Shown in pieces: positions 8,134 through 15,080 of a stretch of DNA of 48,318 nucleotides. Origin of the DNA: Sulfuricurvum sp. (GTDB lineage Bacteria; Campylobacterota; Campylobacteria; Campylobacterales; Sulfurimonadaceae). The position numbers and the translations under genes are program-made. The notes beneath the pieces were generated by a model. The model made no database searches and had not been told where the DNA came from. It saw only the letters and a list, made by a program, of their open reading frames with translations. Location: assembly GCA_011391735.1 (NCBI GenBank), contig JAABPY010000146.1:1-48318 (forward strand), read 5' to 3'. Numbering within the stretch: position 1 is the stretch's first letter; each line of letters opens with the position of its first letter.

Positions 8134-9993
8134 TTATTTTTTGTTACTTTGAAAAAGGGTGATATCTTTGGGGATGCGAAGTCCAAAAGTACTCCCTTCT
8201 CCTTGTTTACTTTTGACAAAAACCGTTCCATGCAGAAGCTCCTCGGTAATCTTTTTGGTGAGGTAGAGCCCCAGACCCGTCCCTCCCGCTTTCACTTTTA
8301 GATGAGATTCAAAGCGTTCAAACGCTTCAAAGAGTTTGGTCTGATCCTCTATATTAATACCGATACCGTTGTCGGTAACGCTGATTTTGATCTCTCCTTC
8401 TTCCTCTTCGATTTGTAAGATGATCGTGCCACTTTGATCCGTAAATTTCACCGCATTGCTCAGGAAATTGAGGAGGCACTGATAGAGGCGCCGCCGGTCG
8501 CTTTGCATCGAAATATCCTCCCCCATCTCAACAGTAACAAAAAGCCCTTTGGGATTGGCGACCACCTCTATCTCCTCTTTTGCCTCACGGAGCAGTTCTT
8601 TCAAAGAAAATGTCGTTACGACTGCTTCAATGCGCCCCGCTTCGATCTTGGAGATGTCGATGACATCGGAAATCAGTGAAAGGAGGTGCTGCCCCGCTAA
8701 TTTCACTCGAGAGAGATACTCTGTTTGTTTCTCATTGATCTCACCTGTCAGCCCTTGTAAAATGATCCCCGTAAAACCGATGATAGAGTTAAGGGGGGTT
8801 CGAAGTTCATGGCTCATAGAGGCGATGAACATCGACTTGAGCTGATCCAGTTCTTTTAGCTTACGGTTGGCTTCGAGTAATTCATCTGTCCGTCTTGTAA
8901 CTTCAGATTCAAGCATTTCATTTGAGGCTTCTAACTTTGAGTGAATCTGAATCAACTCCATAGCCATTGTATTAAAATGGTCTGCCAACTCCCCTATCTC
9001 ATTATGATTATGAAAAGGGAGGGGCTCATGGATGCCCTTTACTCTAAAATTTTTAAGGGCATCTCCTATTTTTCTGATCGGTTCCATAACCGTATTGGAG
9101 ATATAAAAGAAGAGTATGACTATCGCCAAGATCATTATTATTATAACCATTGTGATGACGATGATCTGATTGAAAAAGGGGGCGATGATTGCATCATGAG
9201 TCATATTGGTTATTAACTTAAATCGTTGCTTCTGAAGGTTAAAAGTCTCTATATGGGAGTAGACCTTTTGACCAAAAATATCTTTTTGAAATCCTTCGTG
9301 TGTAATAGATGAGAGGGTACTAGCAAGGACAATAGAGGGATTTTTATGGGCAACAATACGCCCTTTTGAATCGGTTAGATAAATATCCGTCCCCTCTGAC
9401 AATTTTAGATCTGCAAATAGCCCCCACACTGGTTTTAGTCGTACTTTAGCAATAATGACACCTAAATTTTCTTTGGTGACTATGTCGTATATCGGATAGG
9501 CGATCGTGATTAAAGGCTCATCAATCTCTGAATCGTTGTAAATTTTGGAGTAATAGAAGGTACCGCTTTGTGCAGGAATGGTATAAACATCATCACGAAA
9601 GAGCTCCTCTTTTGTGGCTTCATGCGTAAGATTTTTATTACTTACGCTTATCATTATGTCATCTTTTTTACTCAAATAGATGACCGAGGTAAAATATTTT
9701 CGGTTTGCAAGAAGCAAATAGAGGGTACGTCTCTTCTCTGTCTCGTTTAAAGTGGTGAAGTTCTGATATCGATTCACACTTTCCATCAGATGCTCTATTG
9801 TGGAGAAATAGGTCTCCACCTCCAGAAGTACTCTCGCACTTAACTCTGTTTGAAAAAGGGCAATAGTATGCAATCGTGTAGTATAGTTTTGCCCTATAAC
9901 GATGATACCTGCAAAAAAGACAGGTAGGATCGAAAAGAGTAAAAAAGCGACAATGATTTTCGGGCGCAGCCCCCATATCGGACTATGATTCAT
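8134..9993 (-). CDS. Membrane sensor histidine kinase with periplasmic Cache-like domain
   Basis: This 619-residue kinase has a first membrane helix at about residues 12-34, a periplasmic region to about 270 that looks like a double Cache sensor (YFTSVIYLSKKDD, ITIAYPIYD, GTDIYLTDSKGRIVAH), a second helix near 275-298, HAMP, a coiled coil, HisKA with the phosphorylated histidine in SMSHELRTP (about H395), and a HATPase domain (NAVKFTD, DNGIG, GGTGLGLYL). No response regulator lies beside it. It starts two bases after the stop of the solute-binding protein gene, so that protein is a likely partner in ligand sensing. It is the last gene of the cytochrome c-porin-binding protein-kinase run. Confidence 0.92.
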   Translation of the reverse strand: MNHSPIWGLRPKIIVAFLLFSILPVFFAGIIVIGQNYTTRLHTIALFQTELSARVLLEVETYFSTIEHLMESVNRYQNFTTLNETEKRRTLYLLLANRKYFTSVIYLSKKDDIMISVSNKNLTHEATKEELFRDDVYTIPAQSGTFYYSKIYNDSEIDEPLITIAYPIYDIVTKENLGVIIAKVRLKPVWGLFADLKLSEGTDIYLTDSKGRIVAHKNPSIVLASTLSSITHEGFQKDIFGQKVYSHIETFNLQKQRFKLITNMTHDAIIAPFFNQIIVITMVIIIMILAIVILFFYISNTVMEPIRKIGDALKNFRVKGIHEPLPFHNHNEIGELADHFNTMAMELIQIHSKLEASNEMLESEVTRRTDELLEANRKLKELDQLKSMFIASMSHELRTPLNSIIGFTGIILQGLTGEINEKQTEYLSRVKLAGQHLLSLISDVIDISKIEAGRIEAVVTTFSLKELLREAKEEIEVVANPKGLFVTVEMGEDISMQSDRRRLYQCLLNFLSNAVKFTDQSGTIILQIEEEEGEIKISVTDNGIGINIEDQTKLFEAFERFESHLKVKAGGTGLGLYLTKKITEELLHGTVFVKSKQGEGSTFGLRIPKDITLFQSNKK

Positions 9994-9995
9994 TT

Positions 9996-10976
9996 TTACT
10001 CTTTGATGACATGATCTGCCTGCTTGATACTGTATTCAGGAAGTTTAAGACCAATTTTTTTCGCCGTTGCGCCATTGAGGATGAATTGGTTCTCTGCAAG
10101 TTCTACCGGAATTTTATCCGCTGGTATGCCGCTGAATATCTGATGCACCATTCTCCCCGCTTGTTGGCCCAACTCATAGTGAACATGACCGTAGCTAAAG
10201 AGAGCCCCTTTTTCGACTTGTAGAAAACTTGGGACGCTTAGAGGAATTTTGTGCGCAAGAGTGTAGTGTACAAAAGGCTCAATACGGCTCTCCATCCGAC
10301 TGTCGCGCGGTATAAAGATGGCATCAGAACCTTTGGCAAAGGTGAGAATAGTTCGAGCCTCATCGGATTCAAGAAATCCCTTGAGATGAAGCGTTATCCC
10401 CAAATTTTTTGCTATGGGTGTAATCTGCTCTATGCTAGCAAGTGCCCCTTTGTCATCAAACGTATAGGGTACATACAGACTCTGTAAATCGGGTACGAGC
10501 TCTTTAAACCATTTTAGCCGTTGATCCTCTCCATTGACAAGTTTGACCCCCGTAATATTTGCCCCTGGCTTTTTTAAACTCTCCACCAAACCAGCAGCGA
10601 CTGGATCACTCACGGGGCAGAAGAGAATGGGAATTTTGCTATTGCCAAATTCCTTTTTAATAGCAATAGCTGCTGGCGTACTGGAAACGAAAATAAGATC
10701 AAGGTGATTTTTTCTCAGACTTTCAACGCGCTTTTGAAAATTTTCTTCCATATTCACGATCGGACCGTCATAATAATAACGGATATTATCCCCTTCATGA
10801 TAGTTTAATTCAGAGAGCTTCTCTTTCAAGCCCTTGATTGTCATATTATCAACCTCTGTCAGACTCACAATTCCTACGTTATACTGCTTTTGAGAGGGGG
10901 TACTCTTCTCTATTAAAAAAAACGTGCCCGCTATGACGATACTGATAATAAGAACGGTAATAAATTTATACAACAT
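9996..10976 (-). CDS. Membrane-anchored substrate-binding protein (TrpX/ABC_sub_bind family), no transporter nearby
   Basis: The 326-residue protein has one N-terminal hydrophobic segment (residues 4-22) without a lipobox, so it is either secreted or anchored in the inner membrane. The rest matches the TrpX-like ABC substrate-binding family: YNVGIVSLTEVDN at the mature N-terminus, DLIFVSSTPAAIAIKK, IPILFCPVSDPVAAGLV and a C-terminal YELGQQAGRMVHQIFSG. Relatives bind aromatic amino acids or other small ligands. No permease or ATPase gene accompanies it. GGGAGG ahead of the ATG gives a strong ribosome site. The adjoining sensor kinase suggests it presents a ligand to that kinase, which is inference. 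Confidence 0.85.
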   Translation of the reverse strand: MLYKFITVLIISIVIAGTFFLIEKSTPSQKQYNVGIVSLTEVDNMTIKGLKEKLSELNYHEGDNIRYYYDGPIVNMEENFQKRVESLRKNHLDLIFVSSTPAAIAIKKEFGNSKIPILFCPVSDPVAAGLVESLKKPGANITGVKLVNGEDQRLKWFKELVPDLQSLYVPYTFDDKGALASIEQITPIAKNLGITLHLKGFLESDEARTILTFAKGSDAIFIPRDSRMESRIEPFVHYTLAHKIPLSVPSFLQVEKGALFSYGHVHYELGQQAGRMVHQIFSGIPADKIPVELAENQFILNGATAKKIGLKLPEYSIKQADHVIKE

Positions 10977-10997
10977 AGCTTAAACCTCCCTCTCAAA

Positions 10998-12311
10998 TTA
11001 AAAATCATATCGGAAACGCATTTTGTATTGTTCCAGATTGTTGGGTTGATTTTGTTCATTTTTGCGCATAAGATGGGCATACTCAAATCCGACAAGAGCA
11101 TTTGGTATGGGGATCCACATGAGATTGATATGCTCTGAATCGGCTTTTTTACTGACGGTAGTAGGGAGAGTAGCGCAATTGTTATCGGCCCCGCTCATAT
11201 TGTACGCCACGGTTGAATGGAGGGTATCATTCCACCCGTGGCGATAGGCAATGTTTGCTCCGTATGAATCCTGCAAATCGATATTGCCAGATGCATCGAC
11301 AGATCCGCCGTTGTACGTCCCTTCAGCAAAATAACGCCCTAATGCATTACCGTATTGGAATCCTAAAATGATGTCATCCCGCTCTGCTACGGCTATTTTG
11401 GCAGAGGTATTAACTCCCCATCCGTACACTTCGTCACTGTTGGGTAATACCGTACCGTTTACCGTCGCATGATCTTGGCGGAGTTGGCGCAGAATCACAG
11501 CCGCCGCTAGGTCGCCCCAATCCGAATGGTATTGAACTCGTGCGGCAAAATCGGGAAATCGATCATCCTCAGGTAAAACCCGTGCCCCTGTGTAGTCCGT
11601 CAGAGTACTCTCTGGATTTTCCATAGAGAAATCATAATGAAACGTAGCATTACCATCCCCCCAGCTCAAAAGAGGCTGTCTGGCATAGACCTCATTGACT
11701 GGATCGATAATCAGATCTGGTGTATAGAGTGTGGTAAAAAGTGAATAAGTCTGCCCCAAAGTAAAACCGTTTAGCGTTACGTATGCATTTCGCAATCTTG
11801 GTGCATGGGAGTTCGTATTTCTCTCATTACCCGTCCCACTCCAGAAATCCACTTCAATCAAACTTCGTAATACGCCAAGATCAGTGGGGGTTTGCGTTTT
11901 AAACCAAAGGCGACTGTCTCGTGCATTGGCACTCAGTTGTTTCGCCTCCCCCTCAACCGCAGGTTTGTACGCAGCATCAAAAAAAACGCCTACATCCGGA
12001 TCACTGAGATAGGTATTAAACTCTATGCGTCCCCCCAGTGTCATGGTTGTATCATTGGAACTTAGTTCTACAATCCCTTTATGGGTATGATATTGCCCAT
12101 CTTGGGGGGGTGAGTCCACCAAAGGAGCCGTATTTTTTTGAGCTGGCACAATTTTTGTAGCAGATCCTTGCTGTTGCTCAAGTTGTTCAATACGCTTTAT
12201 CATTTGTAGCGACATCTGACGTAGCTCACTGAGTTCTTTTTCAATATCACTTTGTCCACAAAGGGGAGATACCATCAGCAAACTGATCAATGACAGATTG
12301 ATTTTTTTCAC
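10998..12311 (-). CDS. DcaP-like outer-membrane porin
   Basis: A GTG at 12311 opens a 437-residue protein with a signal peptide (KKINLSLISLLMVSPLCG), a short coiled coil (residues about 22-50, IEKELSELRQMSLQMIKRIEQLEQQ region) and a beta-barrel ending in RFRYDF. The block VDFWSGTGNERNTNSHAPRLRNAYV and the GQTYSLF strand are typical of the DcaP trimeric porin family, which uses an N-terminal coiled coil for trimer formation. An upstream in-frame reading would overlap the cytochrome c gene and lacks signal-peptide logic. The substrate is unknown; DcaP relatives take up dicarboxylates and similar organic anions. Confidence 0.82.
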   Translation of the reverse strand: MKKINLSLISLLMVSPLCGQSDIEKELSELRQMSLQMIKRIEQLEQQQGSATKIVPAQKNTAPLVDSPPQDGQYHTHKGIVELSSNDTTMTLGGRIEFNTYLSDPDVGVFFDAAYKPAVEGEAKQLSANARDSRLWFKTQTPTDLGVLRSLIEVDFWSGTGNERNTNSHAPRLRNAYVTLNGFTLGQTYSLFTTLYTPDLIIDPVNEVYARQPLLSWGDGNATFHYDFSMENPESTLTDYTGARVLPEDDRFPDFAARVQYHSDWGDLAAAVILRQLRQDHATVNGTVLPNSDEVYGWGVNTSAKIAVAERDDIILGFQYGNALGRYFAEGTYNGGSVDASGNIDLQDSYGANIAYRHGWNDTLHSTVAYNMSGADNNCATLPTTVSKKADSEHINLMWIPIPNALVGFEYAHLMRKNEQNQPNNLEQYKMRFRYDF

Positions 12312-12322
12312 ACCCACCCCCC

Positions 12323-12814
12323 CTACTGAATTTTTGGGCCGTTTGGATTGAACTGCGCATGACATCTGTTGCAGGTTTTCGTCATATTTTGGATCTCTTC
12401 ATTGAGTGCTTTCATGTTATAGGTTGAAGCGATACTCTTGATATTGTCTCCATGGAGTCTCAACTGATCTGCCAGACTCAAAAAATCCCCCCTCTTTTCC
12501 AAAGTATTAAAACGCTCGTGGTCGTCCTCTTGGGGATATTTTTTAATCTCTTGTGAGAGAGTCATTAATGTAGCTGAGAGTTTATAGGCATAACGTTGCC
12601 TCTGCTCATCACGCTCCAGTTCACTTTTATGACGTTCATACAAGACACTGCTCATATCCTGCATCACTCTTTTTATATGTTTACTGCCTTCGATATGCGG
12701 TTGTCCTTTGGCTCCACCTTGCATTGCAACTTGCGGTTCTTTTGTACACCCTGAAAAGAGTGTAGCTACGGTTATAGCCAATATCAAGCTGATCACTTTT
12801 CCCTTTGTCCACAT
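12323..12814 (-). CDS. Cytochrome c lipoprotein with C-terminal haem site
   Basis: This 163-residue protein has a lipoprotein signal with lipobox LFSGC at about residues 19-23, then a mainly helical, charged body and a single CNRCH haem c site near the C-terminus. A haem motif at the end of a four-helix body is the layout of cytochrome c'-type proteins. It is expected to be membrane-tethered in the periplasm. It is the first gene of the run that continues with the porin (12-base gap), the solute-binding protein and the sensor kinase. Its role there could be redox sensing or electron transfer; the sequence does not decide. Confidence 0.8.
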   Translation of the reverse strand: MWTKGKVISLILAITVATLFSGCTKEPQVAMQGGAKGQPHIEGSKHIKRVMQDMSSVLYERHKSELERDEQRQRYAYKLSATLMTLSQEIKKYPQEDDHERFNTLEKRGDFLSLADQLRLHGDNIKSIASTYNMKALNEEIQNMTKTCNRCHAQFNPNGPKIQ

Positions 12815-12930
12815 ACCTACACCTTTTCATTTTTAACAATAGTAACAGTTTTTACATAAAATTGTATAATATGATCCAATTAGATTAAATTGCGGAGGAG
12901 AAGAGCTGCTTGGCGGTGAGGTCTATAGCG

Positions 12931-13755
12931 TTACCCATCGTGCTTCACGTGAGTAACCATTTGAGGAAGAGGGACGGTAATGGAATGTTTGTCAAACTCT
13001 AGTTTTATTGCTTCAATGAGTTCAAATCGAACACCAAGATACTCCTGTGTCAAAACCCACGGTTGAACAAATAGCTGAACAGAGTTAGTAGCCAATTCCC
13101 CTACGGCAACGACATAAGGGGGTTCACTTAACACTTTTGGATGGGCTTCAAGCACCTGCGTAATCACCTCTTTGGCTAATTTTAGATCATCATTATAATC
13201 AATGTTAAAAATCATATCAATCCGACGCTCAGCGTTACCCGTATTGTTAATAATATTTCCAGCTACCAACGTCCCATTAGGGATAATAATCGAACGATTA
13301 TCGGAAGTAGTGAGGGTTGTGGAGAAAAGATTGATAGACCGCACCGTCCCCATCACCCCTGAAACTTCAATAAAATCACCCACCTTGAAAGGGCGAAAAA
13401 AGATAATGAGTACCGCAGCACCCACATTGGCAAGGGTATCTTTGAGTGCCAACCCTATCGCTAACCCAGCTGCTCCGAAGATGGCGATAAAGGAGGAGGT
13501 GTTAACCCCTAAATTACTTGTTGCTGCAACAACAATAGCAAGGATAAGGGCAACATAAACCACATTACTAGAAAAAGAGATCAATGTCGCATCGACGTGT
13601 GCTTTCTCCATCCCATGACGCATAAGTTTGATAACTTGTCGGGCAATCCATTTTCCGATAAAAAAGATGGCAACCGCACCCAAAATTTTTAATCCATACT
13701 CTGTAGCATATTGCAGTGCAAGATCGGTATAGTATTCCATCTTTTGAACGATCAT
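12931..13755 (-). CDS. mscS: Small-conductance mechanosensitive channel (MscS family)
   Basis: The 274-residue protein has the MscS core: transmembrane helices around residues 20-40, 60-80 and 85-110, the pore helix region rich in Gly and Ala (IFGAAGLAIGLALKDTLANV), and the beta domain FRPFKVGDFIEVSGVMGTVRSI. It releases solutes on hypo-osmotic shock. The length is close to the E. coli MscS (286). It begins 12 bases after the nitroreductase stop and ends the rhodanese-DUF309-nitroreductase run. Confidence 0.93.
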   Translation of the reverse strand: MIVQKMEYYTDLALQYATEYGLKILGAVAIFFIGKWIARQVIKLMRHGMEKAHVDATLISFSSNVVYVALILAIVVAATSNLGVNTSSFIAIFGAAGLAIGLALKDTLANVGAAVLIIFFRPFKVGDFIEVSGVMGTVRSINLFSTTLTTSDNRSIIIPNGTLVAGNIINNTGNAERRIDMIFNIDYNDDLKLAKEVITQVLEAHPKVLSEPPYVVAVGELATNSVQLFVQPWVLTQEYLGVRFELIEAIKLEFDKHSITVPLPQMVTHVKHDG

Positions 13756-13767
13756 CCTAACCCCTTT

Positions 13768-14388
13768 TTAGCGATATTCGACGATTTGTTGTAACTCAAG
13801 TCGTTTTTGTTCACTTTGAGGATTGACCCGATACCCAAAGGCACAGATGACCGCTACACTTCGACCATAATCGAGATCCAAAATCGCCTCAACCCCCTCT
13901 TTGTCAAACCCCTCTATGGGACAGCTATCAATCTCGAGGGTTGCTGCGTAGGTCATCATATTGGCTAAAGCGATATAACACTGTTTCGCCGTCCAATTTT
14001 CAAGCAACTCCTCATCCGCTTCGATGGGGGAGAGATAGTTTTTATAGACACCGAGATAGGTATCGACCATTTCAGAAGACATCCCCCGACGCTCAAACAT
14101 TTTACGTACATAGGGGGAGTCGCTTCGGACAATGTCATTATCGGTGGTAAAAATAACGAGTTCCGAACACTCTGTGATTTGACCTTGGTTCCAGCACGAC
14201 GATTTGAGTGCTTTGCGCAATTTTGGATCACGCACCACGATCAATCGCCACGGCTCCATCCCAAACGACGAAGGGGAGGTTCGTGCGACGTCTAACATCG
14301 ATTCAAACGCTTCACTTGGGATCTGTTTTTCGGTATCAAACTGCTTGCACGCATGACGAAATGCCATTGCTTCTAAGAATTGGGACAT
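13768..14388 (-). CDS. Nitroreductase-family NAD(P)H flavin oxidoreductase
   Basis: This 206-residue FMN enzyme belongs to the NfsB/nitroreductase fold: FRHACKQFD at the N-terminus for FMN phosphate contact, SPSSFGMEPWRLIVV, and the C-terminal CPIEGFDKEGVEAIL segment with a GYR end strand. The physiological electron acceptor cannot be read from sequence. The start overlaps the end of the DUF309 gene by 16 bases. Confidence 0.9.
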   Translation of the reverse strand: MSQFLEAMAFRHACKQFDTEKQIPSEAFESMLDVARTSPSSFGMEPWRLIVVRDPKLRKALKSSCWNQGQITECSELVIFTTDNDIVRSDSPYVRKMFERRGMSSEMVDTYLGVYKNYLSPIEADEELLENWTAKQCYIALANMMTYAATLEIDSCPIEGFDKEGVEAILDLDYGRSVAVICAFGYRVNPQSEQKRLELQQIVEYR

Positions 14389-14711
14389 GATATTCTCCTG
14401 TTTTGAATAAGTTCGTCTATTTTAACATACGTTGAACAATGTTTACCCGTGACCTTTTTTAAAAGGGGGCGATATTTTAGATACGTTTTCCATGCGGTCT
14501 CGGAGGCTTTTTCCCTTCTCTTTTTCATCAACTCAAAACACACTGCTGCATTAATAAACCCTTTCCACAGCTTCACCTCATCATTATCTTCAAAACGGCG
14601 AGGAAACCAAAGAGCTTCAATATCCTCATGAGCATCGTAATAACGCTCTTCATTAAGAGAGAGGATAAATGCCTCACACGCTTGCATTATAGCTGGTAAT
14701 TCTTGCGCCAA
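14373..14711 (-). CDS. DUF309-family protein
   Basis: The 112-residue helical protein carries the family's pattern: FILSLNEERYYDAHEDIEALW, then LWKGFINAAVCFEL. DUF309 proteins have no established function. The conserved His-Glu and later polar residues suggest a possible metal or ligand site, but none is proven. It overlaps both neighbours (25 bases with the rhodanese-like gene, 16 with the nitroreductase). Confidence 0.75.
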   Translation of the reverse strand: MAQELPAIMQACEAFILSLNEERYYDAHEDIEALWFPRRFEDNDEVKLWKGFINAAVCFELMKKRREKASETAWKTYLKYRPLLKKVTGKHCSTYVKIDELIQNRRISCPNS

Positions 14712-14995
14712 TATCCACTCCCCCCTCGCAAACTAATACAGACATAATGGGGAAACTTTGTCCGAAATTCTGCCAACCGAGAGAGAGTCCCTTTGCCGCT
14801 GTAACAATAAAAAACAAATACGCTCCCTTGGGGATATTCACGCATCACAGGAGGGTTATAAATAAGGGTTTGCTCCCCCTCTATGGGGTTAAGAATAGTA
14901 TCCACTAATACAACCCTCACCCCTTGCGATTCTAAAACCGTTTTAGCAGCTAGATACTCCCGTTGCGTCCACTCATCAACGCTTAGATCGACCAT
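14687..14995 (-). CDS. Rhodanese-like domain protein (single domain, 102 residues)
   Basis: The ATG at 14995 has AGGGTG upstream at good spacing and is preferred to a farther in-frame start. The product ends with a pattern like the rhodanese active-site loop and following helix: FVFYCYSGKGTLSRLAEF then CISLRGGSGYW. In rhodaneses the loop cysteine carries persulfide sulfur; here it would be the Cys of FYCYSG. The loop is not canonical CxxGxR, so catalytic activity is uncertain. It leads the run into DUF309, the nitroreductase and MscS. Confidence 0.55.
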   Translation of the reverse strand: MVDLSVDEWTQREYLAAKTVLESQGVRVVLVDTILNPIEGEQTLIYNPPVMREYPQGSVFVFYCYSGKGTLSRLAEFRTKFPHYVCISLRGGSGYWRKNYQL

Positions 14996-15080
14996 AATAA
15001 TCACCCTATTTGATTGTTTTTCAAAAGTGTAGCAAAACAATAAAAGCATACCCCTTAGAATTTTTCGCTACACTTACACT

